Assembly (NCBI RefSeq): GCF_032884065.1
Contig: NC_088866.1
Location: forward strand, 47,217,490-47,281,489
Direction: 5' to 3'
DNA from: Artemia franciscana
Lineage: Eukaryota > Arthropoda > Branchiopoda > Anostraca > Artemiidae
Length of the DNA: 64,000 nucleotides
The notes under the pieces were generated by a model. The model searched no databases. It was not told the DNA's origin and saw nothing but the letters and a program-made list of their open reading frames with translations. Of this stretch, positions 25,701 through 32,449 are shown piece after piece. Every line of letters starts with the position of its first letter. Position 1 is the first letter of the stretch. The position numbers and the translations under genes are program-made.

Positions 25701-27164
25701 AAGGATATATCTCCATAATTATAAATAACTAGAAGAGCAAAAAAAAAACCCTGAAAACTTCTTTATTTCCCCTCTGATAACCATAAGAAAAAAACTGATT
25801 ATTATGTAAGATCAATATATATCAATCCATTTTTGTTTTATGATTATTGGACAGGAAATAAAAAATTTGTGAGGCTCTTTTCTACTCTTCTAAAAATTTA
25901 CAATTATAGAGCCATGTCCTTTTGATACCTGACAGATGATGACTAGCCTACAATACATCCTGTTGTCTATCACTTGTCTTTGTGGCTATCTAATCTTATA
26001 TTCAGATCAAAAACTTAAGTGTGTTCTGAATAATTAACAAGTACCATAAAAAATAGGTAAATATATGACTGTTCATATCATTGTCATAACCTACCAATAA
26101 AGTGAACATACCACTCAATACCCTTTTTATGCTCTTTATGAATATAATAATCACTTCTATTGCAAAATTCATAATTAATCAGTTTTTGAGCTCTTAAAAG
26201 TGAAAAATTTTCAAATAATGTATGAGCTATCAGTCATTTTCTGACAAAAAAGTACCACATTTTCTTAGTGCTGTTTTCTCAGTTGTTTTTTACAAAATAA
26301 TATTATATTTTCTCAGAGCCAGAATTATTTATAATAAAGTTAGTTTAGGTTAGGTCAAAAAGTGCTTAAATTTGAATTTGCAATAGAAGAATTTTCACTT
26401 ATATAACACACATATTTTTAAAGGTCATCAAAGGTCAGGGCCCTCTAGAGGGAGATGGAGCAGTGGTAGTTGCTTTAAAATACCTTCCTGGGACATACTT
26501 TAGTTTGTTGATTCATCCCTGAAAGTTTCATTTTCCTAACCTAAACCCTTTCTGAGATAGCAAGAAGTCAGTTAACTAGAATTTTACCAAAATTATTATA
26601 TTTGTAGAGCATAAAAAAGGCTTCAATTGGTATGTTCGCTTTATTGGTAAGTCAATAATATGAACAGTCATATATTTCCAAAAAAAAATAGCTGCTTCTA
26701 ACCAGAGCCTAGACCATAGTATGTTTTAGAAAATCCATGAAAAATACATAATTTGGGCTACATGTTCAACCACTAGAGGGGAGGGGTAAATTAAAGTGAA
26801 CCATTCTTATGAATGATATAGCCTATGCTAAGTAAGCTTAAGTAATTTTTTGAAGTGGTAATCAGAATTTTTGATTTTTCCTTCTGAAGGGCCTAATCAT
26901 TATACTAGAACCTATATTTTTCAATCAGGGAGGGAACAAAATTCATGTAGGGTATGCATATAGGCTAAAAAATAAAGCAGGATTTTAGGACTTTTCAAAG
27001 CAGTTTCCACAATTTTACAGTGTCTCCCTATATGGGAGATCTGAAGCAATGGAAATATAATGAACGCTGGGCGTACGATTGTTTACTGAAGCAGTGTAAT
27101 ATTTCTACCTCTGATTATATTTCTAATGTCAATACTTACAAGGAATTTTCAAGTTGTAACCCAT
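1..27164 (-). CDS. UBE2J1: UBE2J1-type ER ubiquitin-conjugating enzyme, gene span (five exons, C-terminus off window)
   Basis: Join of 27164-27140, 20360-20155, 18265-18075, 3757-3652 and 356-1, minus strand. The 884 visible coding bases keep one reading frame across four GT-AG introns and give 294 codons; human UBE2J1 is about 318 residues, so only the C-terminal anchor is missing on the left. Family knowledge: UBE2J1 is a tail-anchored E2 of the endoplasmic reticulum that transfers ubiquitin in ER-associated degradation. Seen here: the N-terminal motif YNLK then VKRLMREALEL, the E2 core with FEWHFTIRGPPDSDFEGG and YHGRI, the UBC6-type active site KKICLSISGYHPESW with the catalytic cysteine at residue 89, and GALGSLD. 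A Cys-rich stretch (WSCSLCG) and a Ser/Thr/Glu-rich linker follow. J1 rather than J2 is chosen from the GALGSLD...EER...LA.K followed by the CxxCG stretch. The introns are loaded with transposons. Confidence 0.9.
357..460. other. UBE2J1 intron 4, start of non-coding stretch
   Basis: Short AT-rich intron sequence between the linker exon and the 175-bp tandem array. Nothing coding is seen. Confidence 0.5.
461..1064. repeat. 175-bp tandem repeat, about 3.5 copies
   Basis: Units start with aaactcaaatgtgggtaag at 461, 636, 811 and 985, so the period is 174-175 bp. Copies are nearly identical (for example ttgcactgttg against ttgcactgatg). The array ends at ttgcactgttgttac. It lies in UBE2J1 intron 4, about 100 bp from the linker exon. 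Confidence 0.93.
1065..1320. repeat. TTAAT-type AT-only low-complexity block
   Basis: The block is almost entirely A and T, made of taatt/ttaat motifs, and directly follows the 175-bp array. Confidence 0.9.
1975..2420. repeat. GC-rich degenerate tandem repeat
   Basis: A phrase containing ggattctcattgtcccttgt followed by gttctaaccacagacagtgctggg recurs about five times (near 2022, 2113, 2191, 2265 and 2372). It alternates with GC-rich cggcttcgccacc segments and tatatata-like joins. The spacing is irregular (about 75-107 bp). The GC content contrasts sharply with the surrounding intron. Confidence 0.88.
2421..3651. other. UBE2J1 intron 4, remainder
   Basis: No convincing exon is seen. A segment with ctgttttaaggttttc followed by attgctttaatccattgtcaaa occurs twice (near 2461 and 2657), a diverged direct duplication of about 195 bp. 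The rest is unassigned. Confidence 0.5.
3652..3757 (-). CDS. UBE2J1: UBE2J1 exon 4 (Cys-rich segment after the E2 core)
   Basis: The exon lies between acceptor ttttcag (ending 3758) and donor gtagga (from 3651). In the phase set by exon 3 it reads KSLSWSCSLCGPCHQLLRD and continues to KVLGMQ. Human UBE2J1 has a comparable KSQDFCCEGCG at this point. The exon has no ATG-led frame of its own; it is supported by exact phase continuity on both sides and the CxxCG match. The intron before it is 14.3 kb. Confidence 0.8.
4165..5219 (+). pseudogene. Helitron replicase N-terminal region, truncated and disrupted
   Basis: The translation matches the Helitron helicase-like N-terminal domain (Rep/Hel protein). 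A Cys-rich lead (ICPYCKALKFNGETMGMCC) is broken by an in-frame TAA at 4254-4256. A continuous frame to 5219 follows, with PPEPLKTLLTG, SFGAQI, FKIKGQIYHRAGSLLP and QLYFISD. Near the end are MYAKIELERMLFIRLNQ, LRSEQYIHLRDA and GRLTILPSSY. In intact elements this continues into the HUH nuclease motif and a PIF1-like helicase; here it stops at SSYDSG and unrelated sequence follows, so the catalytic parts are absent. It lies antisense in UBE2J1 intron 3. It cannot move by itself. No 5'-TC or CTRR-3' terminus was identified. Confidence 0.88.
5220..6480. repeat. Degenerate repeats with aaaaccttcagggccc motif
   Basis: The phrase aaaaaaccttcagggcc or a close variant recurs near 5831, 5951, 6042 and 6193. 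It is followed by ccgccaaatcaaattt or gctagtcaa segments and preceded by a variant of aagactaaggag. The copies are 90-150 bp apart and diverged. No gene is seen. Confidence 0.6.
6481..7050. other. UBE2J1 intron 3, unassigned
   Basis: AT-rich sequence in which I see no domain, exon pair or clear repeat. Confidence 0.4.
7051..7450. repeat. Diverged tandem duplication, about 200 bp
   Basis: The segment from ttacacttaaattagtggcaa (7058) to gcactattaaaacactt (about 7233) is matched by one from ttacactcaaattagaggcaa (about 7256) to gcatgattaaaacacctc. The copies share gcttttttgtagat and the phrase gaaattttatcccgga/gaagttttatcctgga with many substitutions. Confidence 0.7.
7715..8868 (-). repeat. 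Left arm of a large inverted array of about 350-bp units
   Basis: About 3.3 units read on the minus strand. Recurring landmarks are acacatatggcatttttc (near 7753, 8071, 8453, 8804), ctgcaaaaatatccg, aactttataaactaaaaatg and cggaaacttgccaa. The spacing is about 320-380 bp. The fourth unit is interrupted at its TTAA by the piggyBac at 8869 and resumes at 11336. The same unit occurs in opposite orientation at 13740-14590. Confidence 0.85.
8865..11335 (+). mobile_element. piggyBac-type DNA transposon, complete ends, inactive
   Basis: TTAA at 8865-8868 and TTAA at 11332-11335 form the target-site duplication. The element between them is 2463 bp, starts CCCTATAGATGCA and ends TGGCCTGAATAGGG, so the termini are inverted CCCTAT with partial further match. 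Both flanks belong to one unit of the surrounding array (left flank actctagaatcga, right flank acttcatgaaaaattccc), which shows a clean insertion. Internally there is one disrupted transposase reading plus. The sequence after the transposase (11153-11331) is the 3' non-coding end. Confidence 0.93.
9340..11152 (+). pseudogene. piggyBac transposase (DDE_Tnp_1_7), frameshifted
   Basis: Read across several frames. The N-terminus IDAEEAAKYIFDIPEDM (the initiator ATG looks changed to ATT) is followed by an acidic DDDDDEDPD stretch up to 9615. Later frames show ELIVEQSN near 9750, RQRFDKIKRFLHFN near 9940, SIDEQMIPFKGRSNLRQYLP near 10095 (first catalytic Asp) and WGIKVFTRAG. A DFDN followed by a stop where Trp is usual lies near 10345. 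The last third is intact from 10520: FLASTYAG, the RPAIVYEYNRHMGGIDLAD motif (third catalytic Asp), WWLIDTAVCNSWLLFR, and the C-terminal cysteine-rich zinc-binding end with CKECKSGY, CRKCDLPLC and NCFKAF. Multiple frameshifts and stops make it non-functional. Family knowledge: these enzymes cut and paste at TTAA. Confidence 0.93.
11336..11450 (-). repeat. Continuation of the piggyBac-interrupted array unit
   Basis: acttcatgaaaaattcccaa and gcgtttcttctt... through tttctggcgcacattatc match the same part of the unit at 8140-8250. This proves the piggyBac split an older repeat. Confidence 0.85.
11451..11985 (+). repeat. Direct repeat D, copy 1 (about 520 bp)
   Basis: The segment from tatccaccattttgatggtag to ggcttgagaaaacagaaacc recurs at 12810-13310, with a partial copy at 13330-13680. 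Shared landmarks include cagcattcaatgctac, aaaggttgagaatgt, gggagcaggca and ggtgtatcacgagggg. No coding potential is convincing. Confidence 0.85.
11985..12230. repeat. About 80-bp tandem repeat, three copies
   Basis: A unit with aacatctctacaaaa, ttctctaa, ggact, cctatgttttgaacaagtt and atatcatt recurs three times with small changes. Confidence 0.75.
12231..12809. other. Spacer between copies of direct repeat D
   Basis: AT-rich. A short gtttttattgaat...ttttattgaataaatggc repeat occurs near 12460-12500. Nothing coding is recognised. Confidence 0.4.
12810..13310 (+). repeat. Direct repeat D, copy 2
   Basis: It matches 11460-11950 along its length, beginning tatccaccattttgatggtag and ending ggcttgagaaaacaggaacc, with moderate divergence. 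Confidence 0.85.
13330..13735 (+). repeat. Direct repeat D, copy 3 (partial)
   Basis: It lacks the first 200 bp of the unit and contains gctattgtcgatgacgaaac, aaaggttgagaat, gggagcaggca and ggcttgagaaaacgagaacc. It runs directly into the right inverted arm. Confidence 0.8.
13736..14590 (+). repeat. Right arm of the inverted array
   Basis: About 2.4 units in the orientation opposite to 7715-8868: ggcaaatttctgctgttc, tttataaagttattttt, gtgataatgtgcgccagag, ccaaaagtcatcagaaga, ccatatgtttgacaatgct and gtgtcagccattgagt. It stops next to the RTE endonuclease fragment. Confidence 0.85.
14591..15583 (-). pseudogene. RTE-type non-LTR retrotransposon, endonuclease (EEP) fragment
   Basis: It starts at 15583 with KIGTWNVTMLKND and continues LDLLGVSETHIPEVES. 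After a break between about 15205 and 15374 it resumes with QGVGLKMNKEAAKS, VIVVYAPVEPTDG and the catalytic GDFNVQVGRNRD. Then come NLVITNTVFGHK, LTWYSRDGKTANLIDYF and a degenerate SDHR-type end GHHLVVSKV. These are the hallmarks of the apurinic-like endonuclease domain at the N-terminus of RTE retrotransposon proteins (often annotated craniofacial development protein 2-like). It is cut off at about 14590, where the inverted array begins, so the reverse transcriptase is missing. It is sense to UBE2J1. Confidence 0.9.
15584..15950 (-). mobile_element. Probable 5' part of the RTE fragment
   Basis: Sequence immediately upstream of the endonuclease frame, with unusually balanced base composition (for example ggtcccagggacttcttgct on the minus strand). 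Inferred to be the element's 5' region from position; its boundary is uncertain. Confidence 0.45.
15951..17298. other. UBE2J1 intron 3, unassigned repeat-like sequence
   Basis: No gene is recognised. The segment 16610-17100 (containing ggtaacgaactatagtaagg, gcctgagaaaatttgcctta and ggggtgatcgtatcgaccca) has the look of a dispersed repeat but has no second copy in this window. Confidence 0.4.
17299..17690. mobile_element. Palindromic MITE-like element
   Basis: The left end ttttttcaactgaaagtaagg, then aaacgaacagaaatta, is answered on the right by taatttctgttcgttt and ccttactttcagttaaaaaa in inverted order. The inner parts also mirror: tcgctctttacgctaaag against agagcg. The total is about 390 bp with no coding. 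A half copy lies at 29545-29720. Confidence 0.8.
17691..18074. other. UBE2J1 intron 3, end
   Basis: A-rich intron sequence before exon 3 with many gaa/aaa motifs. Nothing else is seen. Confidence 0.4.
18075..18265 (-). CDS. UBE2J1: UBE2J1 exon 3 (catalytic cysteine)
   Basis: The acceptor is ttttag at 18266 and the donor gtatgt at 18074. Residues 78-140 start PNGRFEVNKKICLSIS; C89 is the ubiquitin-accepting cysteine of the family (C91 in human UBE2J1). HPESWLPSWSIRTALLAIIGFMPS follows in sense, then GRGALGSLD and the final helix EERHKLA. The UBC6 family lacks the usual HPN motif and uses this variant active site. It ends in phase 2, which the next exon accepts. Confidence 0.95.
18864..18920. 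repeat. Poly(T) tract
   Basis: An uninterrupted run of more than 50 T. It may be the poly(A) tail of a minus-strand retrotransposed copy, but no body was identified. Confidence 0.95.
19661..19703. repeat. Poly(T) tract
   Basis: An uninterrupted run of about 40 T in UBE2J1 intron 2. Confidence 0.95.
20155..20360 (-). CDS. UBE2J1: UBE2J1 exon 2 (N-terminal half of the E2 fold)
   Basis: The 206-base exon begins after an AT-rich intron end (tttttaatag) and ends at ACA with donor gtaagt. It encodes residues 9-77: helix 1 (VKRLMREALELREP), then YHAQPLEENLFEWHF, the GPPDSDFEGG loop and YHGRI, ending PCKPPNIIFLT. All are strongly conserved in the UBC6/UBE2J family. It ends in phase 0. Confidence 0.95.
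20361..21480. other. UBE2J1 intron 1, 3' part
   Basis: AT-rich, no exon recognised. The ggtcccta/gttcctta wording near 20820-20880 resembles 3540-3590, perhaps remnants of one dispersed repeat. Confidence 0.4.
21480..22330 (+). pseudogene. Unrecognised gene-like fragment with internal tandem duplication
   Basis: Less AT-rich than its surroundings. Plus-strand translations give protein-like runs such as KNVTIKLTPNQLCLLAASSM (near 21590), LPVHLGAYVVRDETTVEGI (near 21660) and SNSYYVVKFDKTTNSESKKK (near 21895), all broken by stops. I do not recognise the family. It may be a decayed processed gene copy or transposon piece. It lies antisense in UBE2J1 intron 1. Confidence 0.35.
21879..22190. repeat. 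155-bp tandem duplication
   Basis: The stretch from gaaccgtgatggaagtcagc to aatgcgtttatag is repeated immediately, with very few changes (caagtttgac against caagtgtgac). The near identity points to a recent event. Confidence 0.92.
22331..25377. other. UBE2J1 intron 1, middle
   Basis: Three kilobases of AT-rich sequence in which I find no domain, splice-paired exon or clear repeat. Confidence 0.5.
25378..25409. repeat. Perfect 11-bp stem hairpin
   Basis: gtatatcacag and ctgtgatatac are perfect inverted repeats around a 10-base loop. Confidence 0.85.
25692..25930. mobile_element. Hairpin element H, copy 1
   Basis: The left arm ggtatcaaaaggatatatct, ccataattataaat, agaagagcaaaa is mirrored by agactcttctaaaaattta-type sequence ending tccttttgatacc. 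The middle mirrors too (cctctgataacc against ggttat-like). A second copy lies at 60500-60735. It has no coding; MITE-like. Confidence 0.75.
26055..26690. mobile_element. Inverted-repeat element of about 630 bp
   Basis: The left end tatatgactgttcatatcat, then ctaccaataaagtgaacata, is answered at the right end by tatgttcgctttattggtaa and aatatgaacagtcatata in inverted order. Inner segments (cttctattgcaaaattca against tgaatttgcaatagaaga) also mirror. Confidence 0.75.
26691..27139. other. UBE2J1 intron 1, 5' end
   Basis: AT-rich sequence downstream of the exon 1 donor. Nothing else is recognised. Confidence 0.4.
27140..27164 (-). CDS. UBE2J1: UBE2J1 exon 1 (start codon, 25 coding bases)
   Basis: ATG at 27164 on the minus strand opens MGYNLKIP, and one further base is left before the donor GTAAGTAT at 27139. 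Joining that base to the next exon gives a serine codon followed by VKRLMREA. Human UBE2J1 likewise has YNLKSP shortly before VKRLMKEA. The start was chosen because of this match and the phase agreement. The exon lies 6.8 kb upstream of exon 2. No promoter element can be named with confidence; the 5' UTR should lie just above 27165. Confidence 0.82.
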
Positions 27165-27595
27165 GTCGCGCTACGCCAGTTTAAAATTTTAGCAGAGAAA
27201 ATGAATTCCTTAATTTGACGCCAGGTTAAGAAACAACTGAGTTCCAGAACCTAATCTTTGACAAATTCGAATCTATAATCAATAAGTAAAAAAAAGACTA
27301 TTTGTAATTAATTTGATATTCTAGATTACATGAATACGATTTTTGTATTTTTAATTAATTTTCTAGGATATGCCAAGTATTTCAGCGGAAAAAACGATAA
27401 GGTAAATAATTAGTATGGAAACTTAACGCGGAAAAAAATTAAATAGCAGAATTTCACATTTACTTTTGCTACTTAAGATCAATAACTTCTGAATCGACGA
27501 GTGACTAATTACGAATGATCAGGGGGGGGGGGCAATTCATGCCTTATCCAGATTTTCAGAGGTTGGTTGTACTGATAAAATCATATCAACGAAGT
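27165..27595. other. UBE2J1: Upstream region of UBE2J1
   Basis: It should contain the 5' UTR and promoter. I see no unambiguous TATA box or initiator that would fix a start site. A run of nine or more G occurs near 27524. Confidence 0.4.
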
Positions 27596-28030
27596 TCCTT
27601 TATATTTCGGAATCCTTTGCATTGAATGTGTTAAAGCATCTTAAAAGTCTTGGTGGTTTCTGCCCAAGTTTCTGTGTCATAGAGTAGGACTGAGCCGACA
27701 GACGCATGAAATATCCGCATCTTTGTAAGACGGCTGACTGTTGAGATAGTTGTGGATTGATGAAAATAGTTTTTGTTTTGCTCCAGCAAATGTTGAGGAC
27801 AAGCTCGCTAGCTTTCTCTCTCATAATTTTCAGTGCTGCTCAATGTTCTTCAAGGGTATTTGTCATTAATACTAGATCGCTAGCGAAGTCATCAGCGCTT
27901 AAAAGTCTGTTACCGAACTTCAAGCCAAAGTTCAGTCGGATAGTGGCACTCGTAAATACGTAGTCAATGACGCAATTAAATAGTTCAGGACCCATGGCAC
28001 ATCCTTGATGAACTCCAGTAAGAATATAGA
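27596..28030 (-). pseudogene. Non-LTR reverse transcriptase fragment (palm)
   Basis: The minus-strand translation starts near 28022 with GVHQGCAMGPELFNCVIDYV, matching the RT B block (GV.QGC..SPLLFN..ID.V). SADDFASDLVLMTNTLEEH follows in place of the FADD active site, then one stop. KASELVLNICWSKTK follows, matching the E block (GL.IN..KTK). The FADD-to-SADD change keeps both aspartates. The resemblance is to RTE-type elements. It lies about 0.4 kb upstream of UBE2J1. Confidence 0.82.
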
Positions 28031-29040
28031 CAGGTTTAACTGTAATTACAGAAGGAGAACAAAAAGAATTTCAGACATTCACCGGCAAATGCCTCTAGTA
28101 ATCAAGCCGGCACATCCAATGATAATATCAAATTTAACTCAATATCAAGTTCATCACTAATTTATTATGTCCAATAGATCCTATCCAATTTTGACAACGA
28201 GTCAAAATTGAAAGTGAAAAACAAAGAAATATCCGGTTAGAAGACAAGCTGCAGGGAGGTTTTCTGCCGTCGAAAAAAAATCTCTTTGTCTTAGTTCAAA
28301 AGTTGACTTTTTTGCCGTAGGCCAAGTTTCTAACGTCACCACCTAGAAAGGAGCAAATGATAAACTCTAATTTCTTTAGGAATGAGAGAACTTTTAATGT
28401 TTAAGAGGTACATCTGATACCATTTCTCTACCACAGTTCCATGTGCGAAAAACCGAATGATAAACTCAGCTGAATCACGAACAGAAATGGGTAGAAATAA
28501 TAGATGGCAGCACTTTCGGTCCTTACTTTTTATTTCTGTAATTTTTATATTTGTCACTCAAAGAAGATATATTGGCTGTGGGGCCGGGTAACTGCCGCAT
28601 ATATTTAACACTTATAGATTTTAGTCCATCTTCAATATAAAATTGGTGCCTGCCTTCTAGAACAGAGCTTTCAACTCGAAAGCAGAAACATGGTTTGATG
28701 AAACGAAGGCTTCACTACATAACTTCAGGTAGTTCTCTCTCACATAGGCTATAAAACTCTAAGTCACTTCACACACTATATGCTCTTGCTTACTCTTGGA
28801 TTGGTGTATTGTATTTTGATAAGCATCCCCGACAATGTGCCTTGAAAGTTTCAAAATTTTAGCATCAGCCATTCCCGGAATATTGCAGACCTACTTTTGG
28901 TAATCTGGATGTTTTGATTAAGTTTTATGTTCCCTTAATTTTCCCTGAAAGTTTTAACTTAATATCCTATGCAGTGACTGAGACATTGCATCTACGAGTC
29001 ATTTGAAAACCTGAGTGTACTTCAACTACTTTGATTTAGT
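28031..29040. other. Intergenic, unassigned
   Basis: No gene or repeat recognised. Confidence 0.4.
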
Positions 29041-29440
29041 TTAATACTAGCGGTAATAGCACTCATAGTAGTAGCAGTATCTGTTGCTGAACGAGTAGAA
29101 GTAGTGGTTGCAGTCATACACACAAATACAGTAGTAGAAATTGCAGTCGTCAGTAGTGGCTCTCGCTAGTAATCACAGTAATTCTTAGTCCTAAGAAGCT
29201 TCACTCGCAGTCACAACTAGCCTTGGTTGTGAGCACTCATGGTGGGAGTCACAAGCAGCCACAGTAATAAGTAGTTGTATTCACTATTCTCTACGGTTGC
29301 AGTCATAATTATTTAACGACACAAGAAATAACAGCTGGAGTCTTAGTCGTCGTCACAATTGGGTCCCATTGCAAGTAGTTGTAAACACAATAGCAAGTAG
29401 CCACAGCCACAGTAGTCTCTAGTCCCTCGCATATTGGTGG
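29041..29440. repeat. Cryptically simple GTAGT/CACAGT-rich region, left part
   Basis: Imperfect agtagtag, gcagtc, cacagtag and gtcacaa words recur throughout without a fixed period. The same texture reappears at 31530-31660. Confidence 0.65.
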
Positions 29441-29544
29441 ATTCCCGAGTCTCTTAGTGCGGTGGATATGCAAAGCTTAATAGCCGCCTGTGAGAAAGCT
29501 ACAAAATATGGGAAATCACCTGCCTTCAAGATATTAGACAAAAA

Positions 29545-29720
29545 CAAGGTTTTTTAACTGAAAGCAAGGAGCGATATTAAAACTTAAAACGAACAGAAAT
29601 TATTCTGTATATGAAAGGAGCTTTCCCCTCCTCAACGCCCAGCTCTTTAAGCTAAAATGTTTAATTGCTTTAAAAAGTAGAATTGTGAGAAAGAGTCAAA
29701 CTTGGGAGTCAAACAAACAG
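29545..29720. mobile_element. Half copy of the palindromic MITE-like element
   Basis: ttttttaactgaaagcaagg, then aaacgaacagaaatta, tatgaaaggagctttcccct and gctctttaagctaaaat match the end of 17299-17690. Confidence 0.75.
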
Positions 29721-29739
29721 ACCTTTATAATATAATTCA

Positions 29740-31527
29740 TAAAACTCTCAAAAGTTGTGGATCACCTTTACGCTAAACACCTCCTACATGGAATCTCTTT
29801 ACTTCTTTCCCCCCTTGATCTACTTTCCCAAATGGTTTTCAAAAAATTTATAGTTCCTACCTCGTTTTCAACTAGCCGTCTAACTCCTGTCCCCATACCA
29901 TTTTGGGTTCCAAAAAAGAATAGGGTGCACTCATGCACTGTTGTCAGTTTCGATTGATGCTGATAAATCGGGAGAGCCACTTTTTCTAGTGAGCCATGAT
30001 AGTAATTGTGCTTTTTGATTCGATAATTCACGCACATATCCTTTTGATATTGAACAGTCTAAGCGCGGGTCAGTACTTGTGTTATTCATTCTTTGTATGA
30101 CATGTATACTCATTTAACTGTCATATTTAATCTGCGTAGCAGAATGATTACAGATATGATCATAGCTGTTTGCCGTGGAGTATGGCAAGGTGCCCTTACA
30201 TCCCCAACCACTTTTTATAACTGAATTCTGGACGAAGAGTCTCAAGCGGCTTCCACTTATTTTTTACAAGGGATAGATGCATCTCTTATTGCTCATGCGG
30301 ATGATGTATTCAGCTCCAGCTGAACGGTACTGGCGTTTGAGAATTTTTTTTTCTCAAATTCTGAGTCGAGAATATTCAAAAATAAATCGCAAGTTTAACG
30401 CTGAAAAGTCACAAGTTTAACTGCTCAAATGGGACAAGGTCCCGAAGGTTATAAAGTCGAGAGTATTGGTTGCTCCTAAACCGAAAATGAAATATCTTGG
30501 CCTCCAAATCGGTGACTCTCTAAGAGCAACTAGAAACTAGAAAGGGCGCCGGAGGTCCAGTGCCTACAATAGCACGGTAAACTTTGTTTTAATAGTCGGC
30601 TACTAGCTTTAATCACCAGCTACTCCCAAAGCCGACGGAACTACTGCAAAGAAAATTCCACAAAATGAGACCTGTAACGATCTTTTGCGAGAAGCAAGAA
30701 ACTGAGCTCTCAATTTTAGCGAGGGGTAGAGGTGTCAAAAATAAACACCAAGTGTTCATAAATATACACAATATACTTATGCGCAAAAATTAAATCTCTA
30801 AATTGTAGCACATAAAGCATAAATGACGAATTTTGAAGAAAAAATATAATGCATATCAAAACATTATACAACACTATTTCAATCCTCAGTTTGCAATCGT
30901 CTTATCTGTGCGATTGTATTATCTATTTTAATCTTTGGTTGTGACAAACCCCATCCCTCTTGGTTTCTGCTCATTCTGAGTTTAACTCAATTATTTATTT
31001 AATTCCTGTTCGTTTTGAGTTTGTATAACTCGATCCAAATCACCAAAAATTATAAATACCCTTCCAAATTTTTTGTACCTTGCACCTTTTTGGCGTACAT
31101 TTTCGGCAATGGAGTGAAAGCAACTTCGGCAAATATATTTCCGGTATGCTAAATATCTCTTCGACCTTCCGCTTGGGCAAATAATGCTTGGGTCAATAGG
31201 AGATACGGTATTATAGACCCTAATGCTTCCATTGGGAGATGTATTGAAGCCTACAATACCGGAATATCACTGGACATCGGTGTTCCCTATCAAAACAGCA
31301 AATGCATCGCGTCTCTGTTTGTTGTTGTTTTTTGTGTGTAATTATTGTTCCTGTTATGTATACTGTGTAATTACTTGGTTAATTATTGTGCTCTTGTGCT
31401 TATTTAATGAATTTAAATTTTGTTTTATTTTTCATTTTCCATCTTTTTCATTTCTTTGTTTTTCTCCTCTCTTATACTCCGTTTGTTATTGTGTTTATAT
31501 CGGGTCATAAATAAATTCAATTCAATT
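29740..31527 (+). mobile_element. LINE (CR1/Jockey-like) remnant with reverse-transcriptase pieces and 3' tail
   Basis: Plus-strand pieces in order: a frame to 29957 ending NRVHSCTVVSFD (RT region before the palm), and GVWQGALTSPTTFYN near 30175 (B block). LQGIDASLIAHADDVF near 30270 is the C block (FADD equivalent, here HADD). After 30420 the protein is unreadable. The remnant ends with a T-rich 3' part (31320-31500) and a tail aataaattcaattcaatt, a short repeat typical of LINE 3' ends. Stops and frameshifts are frequent, so it is dead. Confidence 0.72.
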
Positions 31528-31660
31528 GCAGTAACAAGCACAAATAGTCAAAGTCGAAAGAAGTCACAATCGTTAAGAGTTATAGTTACGACTAACCACA
31601 GTAGTAAAATTAGTTACGACTAACCACAGTAGTAGTCGTAGTCAAAATAGTCTATGCAAA
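31528..31660. repeat. Cryptically simple region, right part
   Basis: Words agtcgaaagaagtcacaa and gactaaccacagtagta occur, the latter twice in tandem. It starts exactly where the LINE tail stops. Confidence 0.6.
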
Positions 31661-31924
31661 AAAAAGGCGTTAAAATAGTCATTTTCAAAGAAATAGCTTA
31701 GGCCTTATGACATAGGTAGTAGTCTATCTTCTCCTTGTCACTAGAATAGAAAAACTTATACCGGGGTCTCACAATAGTCACATCTGTTGAAATATTCCTT
31801 GATTTCAATTGCTGCACTTGTGCTAAAGAGGCAGAAATGGAAATGGCAACTTAAATAGCATCAAAACGCCAACAATGAGAGAATTCTGAAATGCTAAATT
31901 AATTGGCATAAAATAAAATCAGGA

Positions 31925-32440
31925 TCAGCTATTATTTCGGTCATTGTTGGTATTACCTGAACAATTGTTTTGGGTCATGAAATTATTGTTAATAGATGCG
32001 TTTTGACTTTTTGAACATCTTTTCTCTCTTGCAAAACTACCGCAAACTCACCGTTATGGAGTTATTATATATTTGCACGTTGAGGGGTGGGTAAAGCATA
32101 GCATATATTAAATACAGCAATGGTTAGTTTAGGTATTTAATATATGCTATGCTTTACCCCCCCCCCCACCCCTAATGTGCAAATATATAGCCAAAATTTG
32201 TTTCTAAATTATTACAGATTCGCGATTTCAAATATCCGATCAACGAAAACGGAAATGATTGTAATTCTGTATGTGTAAATACAAGAATATTTGGGCCGGA
32301 ACAACTCCATAACAGTGAGTTTGCGATAGTTTTGCAAGAGAGAAAAGATGTTCAAAAAGTCAAAATGCATCTATTCACAATAGTTTCATGACCTCAAACA
32401 ATTGTTAAGGTAAAACCAACATTGACCATTATTTCTATCA
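31925..32440. mobile_element. Long hairpin (inverted-repeat) element
   Basis: The arm with ttgactttttgaacatcttt, cttgcaaaactaccgcaaac, atatatttgcac and gcatagcatatattaaatac is followed after a loop of about 15 bases by its reverse complement. The right arm carries an extra insert of about 110 bp (32195-32305). Inner arms are nearly perfect. Confidence 0.9.
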
Positions 32441-32449
32441 TAATTAACA

